Shown here: positions 1-11,912 of the stretch, piece by piece | How the letters are laid out: the number at the start of each line of letters is the position of its first letter | Position numbering within the stretch: the stretch's first letter is position 1 | Source of the DNA: Rhipidocladum racemiflorum | Lineage: Eukaryota; Streptophyta; Magnoliopsida; Poales; Poaceae | Reading direction: 5' to 3' | DNA length: 64,000 nucleotides | Assembly: GCA_036346355.1 (NCBI GenBank) | Contig: CM070570.1 | Span: forward strand, 4,100,649 to 4,164,648 | Notes under the pieces: generated by a model | Database searches by the model: none | What the model saw: the letters and a program-made list of their open reading frames with translations, nothing else | What the model was told of the DNA's origin: nothing | Position numbers and translations under genes: made by a program

Positions 1-1400
1 AAGCAATCACCTTGCCCTCTTGCATGAGCACACACCCAAGTCCCAACCGAGAAGCATCGGAATAAGCAGTGAAGCGCTTCCTGGCTCGGGAAGGGTAAGA
101 ACAGAGCGATCACTAACTTCTCCTTCAAAGTGCGTAAGCTGTGCTCACACTCTGTGATCCTTTGGAATTTCATCCCTTTCGAGTCGGTGTGAAAGTGGCT
201 TGGCAATGATAGAGAAATCTCCTGCACAAAACGCCGATAGTAGCCACCAACCCAAGGAAACTACGCACCTCTTTGACATTGGAAGGCCTCTTCTAATCCA
301 AAATCGCCGAGACTTTGCTAGGATCTACTGAGATATGCCCTCTGGATTGATGATGTGGCCAAGAAAACCCACTTCGAAATCCAACTCGCACTTTTTCAGC
401 TTAGCAAAGAATTGATTCCCTCGAGGTACTCAAAGACAAGCCTCAAGTGTCGCTCATGCTCCTCTTCCGATTTAGAGTAAATCAGAATGTCATCGATGAA
501 CACTACCACAAACTCATCAAGGTACTTGTGTAGCATACTGTTCATCGCCTCCATAAAGACAAATAGGGGCATTAGTTAGTCCAAAAGACATAACTTTAAA
601 TTCATAATGCCCATACCTAGTGGAGAAAGCGATCTTCTCAATGTCCTGCTCCCTCACACGGATCTCGATTGTACCCGATCGAAGATCAATCTTGGAGAAC
701 ACCTTTGCTCCCTTCGGCTTGGTCAAACAGATCCTCGATGCGAGGCAAAGGATACTTGTTTTTGACTGTTACTTGATTAAGAGCACGATAATCAATGCAC
801 ATACGCCAACTCCCATCCTTCTTGAGACGAAGAGGACAGTGCTCCCCATGGCGATACGCTACGCCGAATGAAGCCCTTGGCCAACAGATTCTCCAATCTG
901 CTTCTTCAACTCGTCTTGAAAAGGACGAGCCAAGCGGTATGGAGAGATAGAAATAGGTCGAGTGCCAGGAACAAGGTCAATCTGAAACTCCACATTCCTC
1001 ACAGGAGGTAGACCAGGCAACTCGTCGGGGAACACATCAACGAACTCCTTCACTACTGAGAAATCTCCTCAATGGGAATCGAGGAAGATGGCTTCTCAGA
1101 CAAAGTCATGAGGAAACCCAACAGCCTCAAACGCCGACCGGAAAACAAACTAGTCAAAGCAAAGACGAATCCCGGAGGGTATACCACCGAAAGGTCAACT
1201 CTTCCTGACGGGGCCTGCAAGGCAGCTGTCTTCCGAAACAACAGATCTTAGCACTGCATCGATGCAGCCAGTCCATGCCCAAAATGACATCAAAAGGAGC
1301 CAACTGGATCACCATGAGATTGGCAAAGAAAACCTCATCATCAATGGCAATGGTGCAACCAGGGCAAACCAAAGAACTAGCAATCAACCCCAGGAGAATC
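1..1400 (-). pseudogene. Ty3/gypsy pol fragment: protease, reverse transcriptase, start of RNase H
   Basis: Minus-strand peptides in order are: a protease segment at about 1387-1250 (IQLAPFDVILGMDWLH); the RT N-terminus at 1053-859 (VFPDELPGLPPVR); the RT palm at about 726-570 (KIDLRSG, AFSTRYGHYEF, VMSFGLTNAP); the catalytic FIDD stretch with DEFVVVFIDDILIYSKSEEE around 520-470; and RT thumb/RNase H text near 400-1 (FLGHIINPEGI, SFLGLVGYYRRF). The frame is interrupted between these blocks, for example after MSFGLTNAP, where the normal AYFM motif is lost. The family role is reverse transcription in the cytoplasmic particle. No complete enzyme is encoded here, and the order of blocks is intact, so decay is by small mutations. 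Confidence 0.9.
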
Positions 1401-1699
1401 GACTAACACGGACTCGAGAAATCCATTTGAACTCCCAACTTAGCTCTACTAGCAAACTCCGACGACACAAAAGAGTAGGATGCTCGAATCAAAGAGAACA
1501 AAGGCATCAACGGAATCCACGAGCAGAGTACTGAAACCACCTCTGGATGCCCGGTGACTCGTGATCGGCAAAGCGTACACTCTGGTGGCAGGGAAAGAAG
1601 GAGCCCCGACTCGGTGATGCCCCAACAAGGTGGGGCGGAGGAGGCAAGCGAGGAGGAAGCGGGGCAGTGCGGGCACCAAGACGCGCTGGTGGCGCCCAC

Positions 1700-2960
1700 G
1701 CAAAGGGTGGCTGAGAAACAGGGCAGCCATCATGTGCACCGATCCTCTCGGAAGACGCCTTGGAGTGGGAGGTGAAGGCACCGTCTCCCACTTGATGATG
1801 CTACCGGGTTCATCCGGCAGACTTCGCCCCATATGGCCGGGCTTGCCACAGTGGTTGCAACTCCGGTCCAACCACACTCTGAAGCACGGTGCTCGCCACC
1901 GCACTTGAAGCACTTCATGCCTGCTCGGGCACGGGGACACGATCGCTCGCGAAGAAAGCAGTGGCGGCCCCATCTTAGCCCACGAGGAGGAGCCCTGTCC
2001 TCCCTTGAACTTCTTGAAGGTGGGTGTTTGAGAGGACCCACCTCCTCCACCAAAGGTCCTCTTCGGCCCCCGCTGGGCCGCAGAACCCTGAACCTCCCGG
2101 GTTACGCTTGTCCCGGAGAGCTCCAACTCGAGCTCCATGCCCTTCGCTTGCTCCACCACAGAGCGAGAAGTCACGAGGACGATCGCCCCATGACAACTCT
2201 GAACTCTGGTTGAGGCCCCTACGGAACCTCCTAGCTTTCTCTCGATCGTCGGTGCCACAGTACGTCTGGCGCACCACGCTGTTGAACTCCTTCTCATACT
2301 CTGCCACCGACCTCTTTCCCTGGGAAAGAGTGGTCAGAGTAAGCTCCATCCTCTCAAGGAAAGACTCTGGATGGAACTTGGCTCGGAAGCGAGCCACAAA
2401 GTCCTCCTAGGTCACTGGACCCAGATCGGGGGATCTAGCAGCCGTAACCCCTCCCACCAGATATCGCTTGGCCCTTCGGTGAAAAGCCACAAAGCGAGTC
2501 CTCTGAACCGAGGTCAAATCTAGGACCTCAAGCGCCTCTCCATGTACCGCAGCCAATCTGGACTGGATCGGCGTGCTCGCTCCGTCGAAAGTGTCAAGGC
2601 GGAGGGACATCCACTCCGGAGACTCATCCTCGGCTCCGGTGCAGCGGGGGCAACAACAGGGGCCCGCTGCAGGGGGAGGCACATAGGGGCTGCCAGGCTA
2701 GCCGGGCGCAGCTCTGAATCTCCCTGCAGAGCTGAACTAAATCTTCATTTGTGGCGGGCACCCCGCCCCGACGTGCAGCTGGAAGCTCCTCTGAGCTGGC
2801 CCCACGAGCATTAAGCGGCACGCTACCCTCAAGCAGACTCCTCAACTCCTGGGAGCCTCGCCTGGCCTCCACGACCACGGCGTCCACGGCCTCTACCCCT
2901 CGGCATGGCTGCTTTAGACAGACAACCACCCAAACACGAAAGCACACAATCAAGATCATA
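1700..2960 (-). pseudogene. Ty3/gypsy gag (degenerate)
   Basis: The minus strand holds a retrotransposon gag domain, with the stretch FHPESFLERMELTLTTLSQG at about 2380-2310 and VAEYEKEFNSVVRQ just after it, typical of the Retrotrans_gag family. Toward its C-terminus it has a CCHC zinc knuckle (CFKCGGEHRASEC, near 1920-1880). A second knuckle-like stretch (CNHCGKPGHMGR) has lost its last ligand through a frame change. The N-terminal part, at about 2680-2410, is rich in Pro, Ala and Arg. Gag packages the element RNA. Several frameshifts separate the blocks, so no complete protein is expected. GC-rich composition creates many spurious open frames on the other strand here. Confidence 0.8.
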
Positions 2961-3218
2961 GATCAAACATCATCATAAGCATATTCCTTATCACATAATC
3001 AAGCGCGATGCAATGACGAACCAAAACCCATCCTACTTTGTGCATCCAAGTGTGTCAGATTTTAGATTAGTTATACCACTTTTACAAGTTTTAACGTTGC
3101 TATCCTATAACAAGGTTTTAGTTAGAACCTAAGCCATGTTTCTAAGTTATTCCACATCATATTTTAGTTGCAACTTAAGGTATGACACTAAAAATACATA
3201 TTCCAAGGACCTCTGACC

Positions 3219-3229
3219 GCTCGATACCA
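3219..3229 (-). other. Primer-binding site of the gypsy element
   Basis: Read on the minus strand this is TGGTATCGAGC, close to the initiator-tRNA-Met primer-binding sequence (TGGTATCAGAGC) used by most plant LTR retrotransposons. It lies 1-2 bases from the inferred inner end of the 5' LTR and fixes the orientation of the element. Confidence 0.75.
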
Positions 3230-3230
3230 A

Positions 3231-5463
3231 TCGTAACACCAGGCATTTAATATGCCCGAATGCTACCAAACACAAGCTAAACAACAACTAAATACCACAT
3301 TTAACATAAAATTCCAGCAAAGGTGCATAGGCTAAAAACCGAGATTTCGGCAGCACCTCCTTTGTTTTATCATGAATTTAAGGAACAGCAACAATATAGC
3401 ATTATATGGCAATAAGAGAAACATCTAAAACAACAATAAATAAAGTCTTAACGACAATAAGAGACTAACATTAAGCTCTTAAGGTTCCAAGTGTCAAACA
3501 AACAATAGAACTCTCATTAACCAAGCTAAGACTTAATTTTAAAGACCATCACACGCAATTTATTATCAAACTAAATGAATTGACTTGGGGAAACATTAAG
3601 GTGAAGCAACGTGTGAGCATGTGACTATTCCCCTTTCCCGCATGCCGTTCTCATGGTACCTAAAACAACAAGAAAACACAAGGGTGAGTTCGAAAACTCA
3701 GCAAGCATACTGCAATGGACAACAAGCATAACAACATGGCAATAACATCTTCCATCATGTATATCATCTCATTCATGATTACTTATCAATATCATCATCA
3801 GTTTGTATGCGAAGTAATGCAATGCTCGACCCTCTGGAACCTCATACCGGTATGGGAAGTACACACCCGTCGGTGTGCACCCTTTCCTCCCTTCCATCCC
3901 GAAGATGGAGGGTGCCTACTCGCTTCTAAACACCACGTGGATGGAATCACGACATAGGACTTACTCAATGGCGTTCCGGATTAGTCATAACTTTCTCACC
4001 GACCTTGCCGGACTAGTTAAGACTTTCTCACCGCCCTCGCCCTATCTCATGACATGCATGCAACCATGCCAATTATCATATTTAATTCACATATTAACAC
4101 ATGGCATCATAATATGTTAAACATGCTCATCATATCATATCATTCATTAACACATGGCAAGTGGACATATATCATGTAAACAATTCCATCTAATCTCAAC
4201 ATGCAACCTACAACTCGCTATCCATCACAACACACTTGCCTCAACCACGTGCAACGGATTGGCGGGAAGAAGAGGACACTTCCGGGGTCACACCACCTGC
4301 ACATAGGCATCACACACTCACAATCATAGCCTCCAAACAGTACACAAACCCCCATCTAACCCGACATTGCCAACTACTCGCAAAACCTAAAAACAGAGGT
4401 TCTGTCGGCGGGACAGCAGCCTTGCAAAAGGCATAACTTGAGTTCTGGGACTCGAATGAATTAAACGAGTACACCCTCGCGTAGCCTAGGAAATTTCCCA
4501 ACTTTCTCTAGGTATAAGGAAAGTCTGATTCGTCCTCTAAGGTTGTTTAATCTACAGATTACCGAGATCTGTTCCAATTACGTCACAGATTTTTAGGCGC
4601 TCGGTAAAACAGCCATAACTTTCAAACGGCTGATCGGAATTTAACGTGCTTTATGTCCACGGAAAGATAATTAAATTATATACAACTTCCTAGAAGTCCG
4701 TACGGTCGGATTCGGATTCTAAATTGACGGAAACTCGAACCCTAGTTCGACTGCTCAATCTGCCCGAAAACAGAAACGTGGACAAGTTTAGATCTAACCC
4801 AAATTACTTCAATCCAGCGCCTCCAATTGATCTAAAAACTTGATAAACACCCTAATAACAGTACCTAGCTCATCCCCAAGGAACCCCAAGATCATACCTT
4901 TGCCCGACGAACAAATCTCCAATCAATCTCCGCGGATCTCCTCGCGAATCGCTCCTCGCTCCTCGCTCCACGCTCCTCGCTCCTCGCTCCTCGCTCCTCG
5001 CTCCACGGGATGGATCCACGAGGTGCAGGGGTGGGGAGGCCACCCTAGGGCAGCAAGGGGTGGAGGGGAGGTGGTGTGGAGGTGGAGGAAAGGGAGGGGG
5101 AGGCGCACGGTTTGGGAGGGGAAGGGGTGGGGGCGGCTAGGGCTAGGGGGGAAGGGAGGAGAGGTGGAGGGGGAAGGTGGGGCGCCAAAAAGGGGGTGGG
5201 GGGCGCAAGGGGCTGGGGGAAGCCCCCTTTTAACAGCCCTCAACCCAATCCTAGTCCGTTACGGAGACCTAATCCATCCCACCAAAGCCCACCAAGGCCC
5301 AAAACTCCCCCGGGAAGGCCCAAAACCCCGAAAACGGCCCGGAAACGGCCCGGAAAAGCTATTAACCCCCAAGTCTTATGGTTTTAACCTTATTTCCACA
5401 CCTCATACTATATTTAACCTTATCATGCTCAATAATAAGGTTACGACACTCCGAGGTGTCACA
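3231..5463 (-). repeat. 5' LTR of the gypsy element
   Basis: On the minus strand the LTR begins TGTGACACCTCGG (at 5463) and ends GGTGTTACGA next to the primer-binding site. The length of about 2.2 kb fits long-LTR gypsy lineages. Inside it, 4950-5003 is a run of a 7-bp unit (GCTCCTC with a few variants), and 5030-5340 is extremely purine-rich and G-rich on the plus strand. Long open frames in that GC-skewed stretch have no recognisable domain and I do not call them genes. The inner boundary is less certain than the outer one. Confidence 0.7.
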
Positions 5464-5496
5464 TCTATATCAAATAATATGAAAAGCATTTCAAGC
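5464..5496 (+). repeat. Short upstream-flank duplicate fused to receptor-kinase copy A
   Basis: These 33 bases match 44818-44850 with one substitution. The match at 44.8 kb lies about 2.2 kb upstream of receptor-kinase copy D. In copy A this upstream sequence is joined directly to the transmembrane part of the kinase gene, with the three bases AGC shared at the joint. It marks the breakpoint of a large deletion. Confidence 0.8.
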
Positions 5497-6641
5497 AATC
5501 CTGTTGTCAGTTTCAGTTATTCTTGTTGTTTGGATGCTCCACAAGAAGCTCAAACAAAGGCAGAAGGGAAGAGTGCAATCTCCATTTGCTGAGGAGCAAT
5601 ACGAAAGAATTCCATATCATGCATTATTCAGAGGAACTAACGGGTTTTCAGAAGCAAACTTGCTTGGGAGAGGACGATATGGTGCGGTATATAAATGTAT
5701 TTTGGACAATGAGGACAGGACATTGGCTGTCAAGGTGTTTAACCTTTGGCAATCTGGATCCTCCAAGAGCTTTGAGGCTGAATGTGAGGCTATGAAAACG
5801 ATACGACACCGTTATCTCCTAAAGATCATCACTTGTTGCTCGAGTATCGACCTGCAAGGTCAAGAGTTTAAGGCATTGGTTTTTGAGTTCATACCAATAG
5901 TAGTTTAGATGGTTGGCTTCATCCAAAATCTGAAAATCTCACTACAAGCAACACACTCAGCCTTGCCCAGAGGCTGGATATTGCTGTAGATATCGTGGAC
6001 ACAGTAGAATATCTTCACAACCACTGTCAACCACCGGTAATCCATTGCGATCTTAAGCCAAGCAACATTCTTCTTGCTGAAGAAATGAGCGCCCGGGTTG
6101 GAGACTTTGGCATATCAAGAATCCTTCCAGAACATACAAGCAATGTAATGCAAAATTCATATAGCTCAATTGGGATAAGAGGTTCCGTTGGCTATGTTGC
6201 TCCAGGTGACTGAAATTCTTCTGTTTTTATCTTCTACTTTTCACACAAATATGACATGCAAACCACTAACTTTTGCAAAATTGTAGAGTATGGGGAAGGC
6301 TCATTGTCTCGGCTCTGGTGATATTTATAGTCTAGGCATATTGCTTCTTGAGATGTTTACCTGGAAGGAGCCCAACAGGCGACATGTTCAGAGATTCACT
6401 TGGATCTGCATAAGTTTACAGAGGATGCTCTTCCAGATAGAACCTTGGAGATAGCTTGCTCAACAACTGGCTGCACACGTAACCACAGGATAACATTACA
6501 AGAGGTAGAATCCGAGTGCTTGGTTTCGTCTTGAGACTTGGCATATCTGCTCAAACATGACCTCGAGAGCGAATGTTGATAAGAGATGCAGCGATAGAGA
6601 TGCACGCAATTAGAGATGCGTACCTCGTGTTTGCCAGTTAG
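5497..6641 (+). pseudogene. LRR receptor-like kinase copy A (ectodomain deleted)
   Basis: This is the cytoplasmic half of an LRR-XII (Xa21/EFR/FLS2-like) receptor kinase. It starts inside the transmembrane helix (SVSVILVVWMLHKK), then has the juxtamembrane segment, glycine loop LGRGRYGAVYK, lysine in LAVKVFNL, the non-RD catalytic loop VIHCDLKPSN, DFGISR and GYVAPG. No signal peptide or LRR is present. A single-base loss in the MPNGSLDGW region (about 5890-5910) shifts the frame and creates a stop. The intron begins after CTCCAG near 6206, and exon 2 (from about 6287) is also frame-broken but recognisable to its stop at 6641. Its sequence and 3' flank are closest to copy D. It cannot make a receptor. 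Confidence 0.9.
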
Positions 6642-7026
6642 CTTATGGGGGGCTTTGGAGCAGAAAGAGAATCCGCCACCCAGACATTCAGAATTCAGAA
6701 CAGCAATGAACAAACAAGCTGGTATGACATAATCCTGAAATAACAGAAGCCATATTTGATGTTTCGGTTAGAATTTGTTCTCAGTACTATGTTTCTTTGC
6801 AACAGTAACAGACATGTAAGATGTAAAGCAAATTTCACTTTATACTCCGATTGTCAGTTTGAAGAATCACAATAGCACTATAGCAATGGTATTACCGTAT
6901 ACATAGCTTCTTAGTTCTTACAAATTCTGCAGATCTATGAATTCAAATGATCCTCAAATTTAGCTTGCACATTCCCAAATCAGTACAACTGCAAGCAACA
7001 CGAATTTATCCCCTTCAAGCGAATCT
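6642..7026 (+). repeat. Duplicated receptor-kinase 3' flank (copy A version)
   Basis: The sequence from GGTATGACATAATCC at about 6720 to the stretch ending CAAGCGAATC at 7026 also occurs downstream of copy D (49360-49910) and again at 53131-53455. It is noncoding and conserved between copies at a level showing that 3' flanks were duplicated together with the genes. In copy A the homology stops abruptly at 7026, where TGTAACATCC begins a gypsy-like LTR. Confidence 0.85.
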
Positions 7027-10000
7027 GTAACATCCTGAGAGCTTTGTGAAAACGAAATATGGTAATTAGCATTTCATCCCTTCACCTAACTGGCGTTTTG
7101 AGCAAATGGCAATGAATTTGAAAGTTCAGTTAAGAACCTAAATAGCTAACTTCAGTAATCCCCAGAACCATTCTCATGCATGAAACAACAACAGCGAAAT
7201 GGCCAAACAATTGAATTCGATAGAACAGTGTACTGGACTGAAGCCTGAAGATTTGACTGAGCATTGCCAGGATGAACGCCGTACGTCGCCGTCCCGGTTT
7301 CGCCGGCTCCGTTGCTGGACTCACGGCGTCGCCCCGGCCTTCTCTTCTCTCTCTCCCTGCCCAACCACTCGACCCTGCAACACGCACGCCACGCACACCG
7401 CCGCGCAGAGCGCGAGCGCCACGCGGCCATGGCGGCTCGCTTCGGCGTCTCCGCCCTCTCGCCCATACCGTGCATCGCCGACTCCGCCTGCGCATGCATT
7501 TAAATGAGCTCGATTATTTGCTTTAGGCCTAGAAATTGTATAAAATAACATTTTTGCAAAACTACTTCAAATTGAATGAAACCAACTTCATTGCAAATCA
7601 TGGGCTGTAAGCTTTATAAATATGTAGGAATATTATAATTTGTACATAGTTTGTGATAATTGCTAGCATGGTTAGGATTCAACGCATGTAAATGCCGAAA
7701 CAATTATAACTTGCGTAACTTTGAACAAAATGCATTGAAACTTGTTCCTAGGACCTTTAATGTTGTTGCTCTTGCTGTTCTATGAGTTTGATTAGGTTTT
7801 GATCTCTGTTTTTACATGCTCAAAACTTGATTTTATATTCATGCAACGTTAGGAAGTATGAACATTAAGACTCTAATACTCAATTAAACGAATGGCGTCA
7901 CAAATAGAAATTAAGATGTAGCGAAACCAACTTTAAGATACTCCTTTAGACATCCCCTATCAGTATCTAACGAATGATTAAATAATGTCTTAAGGTCCCA
8001 CCGCAATCATGAAATGAAAACCTAACCATTAACGCGTGTAAATTAGAAATACATAAGCATTTTCGGCCACCCGTATAATATCTCGTCTAAATGCAAAATC
8101 TCGGGAGAATAGCTCAAAATCACTCTATAGTATTTGTACTACCATGATATGAAAAAATATTTATCTAACAACTTGCTTTGCATCTGAATCCTGCTAGCAC
8201 AATAAACCGAATACCGATATGTTGGTAAAAATGAAAAAAAAGGTTATGATTTAGACACGTGCGAGTTATGGTATAACTGGTTGTACAAAGCATTGGCTTG
8301 TATTATACAAGGGACGTACTTGTACGGTACAAGAATTGGACTTGTGTCGTGCAAGGGTTGTATTTGCACGTAGGTAGGGGAGATTCTCGCTTAAGTCAAC
8401 CTAAGGGCCGAACTTGATGCTATCAATTGAGTCAAAAATGTGCAACCACATGTGCTAGTTATGCGATAGCCTTAACTTAGTAGGTTAGTTGGAGTTTAAA
8501 CCTTGCATGTTGGTAGGTCGAAGAGTATGGACGAACCGGCGGAGTGGTGTCGTTCGAGGAGGCTCTCTTCACCAAGGTGTTGGGACCAAAGCAAACAACG
8601 GGTGTGCCTTGTTATGGGGAGAATAAGAGTGATGGGATATGTTCCCAAAGAGAGTACTAAAATGTACAATGAGTGGTTTCTGTCGCCATAGCAAGGATGG
8701 TCATACCCGGGCTAGTGCAAGGTTGGGCTCTAACTAATCGAAAAGTTTCATTATAGTCTAGCAAAACGGGTACTTGTGTATCGCGTGGCATGGTTGACAT
8801 GATTGCTAGAATATGTCATGTAGGTAAAGTGTAATTAGCCGTGCTCACGGTCAAGAGCAGCTTGGGAAATATTGTCAAGTATAACAATTTCGAGTCTCCT
8901 TACGCACGGGCATACTTTAGACGCAATCCTCTCATGAGCAAGGGGCTGTGTTGATCCCTCAATCAACAAGTAAGTTCGATGGGGGATCCGCTTCCCAAAT
9001 GTCGACACATAGTGTGTGGACACACAATATTTAAATCTCCACATTGGGTAAGTATATTGTGTTAAACTGGGATTGTCGGATTCCCGGTGAAGGACATGCG
9101 GATAGTCGGTGACGGTATCCATCGGTACTCAATTGGAATTGAGTGACCATAGCACTATATTTAAAGCCATGGATGAGTATCTCTGATTGTCGTGGCGGAG
9201 ATCAACTGGCTGCCCCAATATCTTAGTGCCACTGATTCACATTGTAGCATAACTGGTAGTGGTCAGTGTATATGAGTAACTCCGATTTCGAGATGGAGTA
9301 ACAACTTGCTAACCCAGGTCATAGTGCCGTTGAATTAGTATAGTGTACAACTGGAAGGGGCCAGGGTTGGAGATTTTATATCAACGTAGTGATAAACATT
9401 CTGGGTTCTGGATTTTGGTCGAGTTCACTATAGGGAAAGTGATACAAAACATACGCAGGGTATACTATCATGAACTCATGCCTGTCTCCTAGATTGGAGG
9501 CTACGGAGCCTTGGATACGAGTGCTAGTAGAAGTTTTGCAAATAACAATGCCCAAGATTTTCCTAATAAAACCTATTTTGGATAAATGGATTTGAGATGT
9601 GGTTGAGGAATGGAATCAGAGAGTTCCAGATGATAAAATCCATTTTTGATTGGAACTGGAGAGTTTCGGTTGATAAAATCCATTTTCATTGGAGCTAGAG
9701 AGTTCCGGTTGATAAAATCCATTTTGTTTAGAACTGGAGAGTTCTGGTTGATAAAATTATTTTGAATGGAACTGGTTAGAGTTCCGGTTGATAAAATTCA
9801 TTTAGGATGGAACTAGTGGGGGTTCCGGTTGATAACATTTATGTTGCTATTAACGCTTGCTGAGTACATCTTTGTACTCAGCGTTTATAACTCTCCACTT
9901 GCTAGATATTGGATCTAGTGGACAAGCATCTATACAGGATATGGATTTCAGAGGTGTCATTAGTTGATGGCAGCTTCTGGGTAATTAGTATCCACGTATT

Positions 10001-10256
10001 ATATTTTATTGTATGTGGACAGTATGTATAATTAAAGTAATGAACATATAGTCTGTGTGGCAATAGAAGGTAATGAAGATTCTATTTCAGTCTCTAATTA
10101 TTGTTTCTATTGCAACACTCTGAATTTGGTGTATTACTAATAAAATGTCAGGTCCACTTGACGTTTTATTAGCTAATATGCCCAGATTTGTGTGATTATT
10201 CCAGAGTAAGGGCACTGTGACTGCCATACCCTGGGCTAATTATGCAGGTCACCACA
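7027..10256. repeat. Gypsy-type LTR sequence (probably solo or composite)
   Basis: The stretch starts TGTAACATCC and ends GGTCACCACA, which are typical ends of long gypsy LTRs. Near the 3' end it has the characteristic inverted motif GAGTACATCTTTGTACTC (9861-9878). A GC-rich block at 7270-7500 has open frames on both strands, but none shows a known domain. The two flanks do not show a matching 5-bp target duplication, so this may be a composite of two elements. I see no gene in it. Confidence 0.5.
9620..9840 (+). repeat. About 40-bp tandem repeat, 5-6 diverged units
   Basis: The word GATAAAAT(C/T) recurs at 9632, 9672, 9711, 9750 and 9790, with GATAACATTT at 9831, giving a 39-41 bp period. 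Each unit also carries a variant of GGAACTGGAGAGTTCCGGTT. The array lies just before the 3' segment of the LTR, where plant gypsy LTRs often carry enhancer-like repeats. Confidence 0.85.
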
Positions 10257-10890
10257 AGATATAAGGAGAAGAAGCCACAAACCAGGAGCAACCCCCCAAG
10301 AACTAGAAGTGAAGACAGACTGAGCGAGGAGCAAGAACTGAGGAGGAGCACGGAACCGAACTGTACCTCAATCACCTCATCAACTTCCTCCCCAAACTGG
10401 CAACAGCAACCTTCTCCTACTCAAACCACAACCCCAGGTGCAAAAGCATTAGGGTTACTACTTGTGACATGCATAGAAGCATTAGATCAAGTAGCTAGCA
10501 AGTGGATCGAGTAGTTTTTGGCCTAAATAGAGTGGAGCTAGGGTTGCTTAGCTTGTACTTGCCATCCCACTAGCCCTAGCATCATGGGCCAAATCTTGCA
10601 TCAATAAAAAACATGCAACTAAAGTAAAATCTTGCATTTAAGTGAAAGTTCCAGTAGAGGAGTAAAGTAGTAGAGGGAAGTAGAGTAGAGGGAGGGAGTA
10701 GAAAGTGGATGGCTCGAGTAGAAGAAGAGTAGCAAGAGGAGGGAAGAGTAAGGGGATTAGAGAAGAGGCGTTAGGCAGAAGGTGGCTAACCAGCAGTCGA
10801 CCAGAGAGAAACGCAGCAAGAAGGGAGAAGGCCAGCGTGAGGGGAGCTCGGGGAGAGTAGATCGGGAGAGAGGGATGCAACAGCTAGCCG

Positions 10891-10931
<41 letters not shown>
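10257..10931. other. Spacer without a recognisable gene
   Basis: A 90-codon open frame at 10242-10514, rich in Ser, Thr, Pro and Gln, has no recognised domain. The second half is purine-rich and ends in a (GA)n microsatellite at about 10892-10931. It separates two related LTR 3' ends and may be internal sequence of a lost element. Confidence 0.5.
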
Positions 10932-10935
<4 letters not shown>

Positions 10936-11586
10936 GATACAAACCTGCATAAGGTTAAAATTATGAATTCATGCCTGTCTTCTGGATTGGAGGCTACGGA
11001 AGATAAGTCTTCTTAAAATAAAACGGTCAACCCTTAAAGAAAACCTATTTTCATTAAAAATCAGAATTTGAGGGAAAGTGAGCTTTTGTAGAACATGAGA
11101 GGAAATTTATGTCATTACATTTGTTATTAATGCTTGTTGAATACGTCTGTACTTACTCTTGCTTAAACCCCCCTTTGCTTAGAAGGTGAGACTAGTGGAG
11201 CTACTGATGAGGCCTGGGTTGAGAGTGAAACGCAAGATCAGGACCTGCAGGAGGACGCCTACTACTACTACTACTACTACAATCAAGAGGACTAGAGGGT
11301 TGGGTAGATAGGTTTCTCATTTTGGAGGTCATCAGGGGATGGGACCATTGTAATATATTTTTGTTGTACTTGGATCTACTGTATAATTATGTACTGAACA
11401 TATATCCCTGAGTGGCTTAGAATGTAATATATTTTCATTTCAGTCTCTAATTATTGTTTTGTTGCAACACTCTGAATACGGTATAGTATCTGATAAAGTG
11501 TCGGGTGCATCCTATATTTTATTAGCTACTATACCAAGATTCGTGTAATTAACTCGACGTAATGACAGTGTGGCATTGGCTTCACA
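10932..11586. repeat. Gypsy LTR 3' fragment related to 9430-10256 and 22730-23189
   Basis: It opens with AGTGATACAAACCTGCATAAGG and GAATTCATGCCTGTC, matching 9439 onward. It shares with 22730-23189 the text TTGCTTAGAAGGTGA, GAGGCCTGG, the CTACTACTA run and CAGTCTCTAATTATTG. It includes a (CTA)n microsatellite near 11260-11281. The left end is cut by the (GA)n tract. It is noncoding. Confidence 0.7.
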
Positions 11587-11722
11587 GGAATAAACAGCAA
11601 CGCAAGGTCTCCAGGAGAGGGCTTCCATGCGGCGGCGCAAGATGCGACGTGAGGTTTTCCTGAGAAAGGATCGCGCAGGGGCGACATAGCAGCTAGAAAG
11701 AAGAGCAGATTGGAGAGCAGTT

Positions 11723-11912
11723 GAGTTTAGCGTGGAGAAGGAGTGCTCCAGGTTGGCGGCCTGGGCGCGGCGGTGCGGCGAGCGGGAGAGCGTCTACGAC
11801 TTCATCGGCATGCTCAAGAACGCTGGAGGCTGAGCTCGGGGAGAAGGCCTTCTTCGGCGGCTAGGCGTTCGGGTTCTTGGACGTCGCTCTCGTGCCCTTC
11901 ACGGTATGGTTA
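11723..11912 (+). pseudogene. Scrambled tau-class glutathione S-transferase fragment
   Basis: Two pieces of a plant tau-class GST C-terminal domain are present in the wrong order. First comes EFSVEKECSRLAAWARRCGE with RESVYDFIGMLKN (11723-11820), which in the family lies near the C-terminus and is itself missing residues between RESV and YDF. Then comes TLEAELGEKAFFGG, a stop, AFGFLDVALVPFTVWL (11820-11912), which normally comes first. The in-frame TAG at 11862-11864 sits where the family has Glu. There is no N-terminal thioredoxin-fold domain. It follows directly after an LTR end and cannot encode a working GST. Family identity is from remembered motifs; the permuted order is seen directly. 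Confidence 0.75.

Larger units (their letters stand above)
1..5463 (-). mobile_element. Ty3/gypsy LTR retrotransposon, 5' part (runs off the left edge)
   Basis: Read on the minus strand, the element runs from a 5' LTR (5463 down to about 3231) through a primer-binding site, gag, an aspartic protease and reverse transcriptase into the start of RNase H at base 1. Integrase and the 3' LTR lie outside the window. The gag-protease-RT order, the protease text DVILGMDWL and the RT text MSFGLTNAP are those of Ty3/gypsy, chromovirus-like elements. The reading frame is broken in several places, so this copy is not coding-competent as read. It lies immediately upstream of receptor-kinase copy A. Confidence 0.9.

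Noticed and set aside
1449..2297. 282-codon minus-strand open frame in the gag region
   Set aside because: It lies out of phase with most gag motifs. The real gag text (zinc knuckle, FHPESF segment) is in the neighbouring minus frames, so this is mostly a frame shadow.
4840..5592. 250-codon plus-strand open frame at the right edge of the gypsy LTR
   Set aside because: It crosses the LTR boundary into receptor-kinase copy A, is dominated by Gly/Arg from a G-rich repeat, and has no domain.
7130..7551. Several overlapping open frames on both strands in a GC-rich block
   Set aside because: All six frames are open because of GC bias. No start context, splice pattern or domain supports any of them.
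7027..10256. Complete solo LTR with target duplication
   Set aside because: The ends look right, but the flanking five bases (GAATC and AGATA) do not match, and the sequence after it is not the continuation of the copy A flank. I kept only an LTR-type call.
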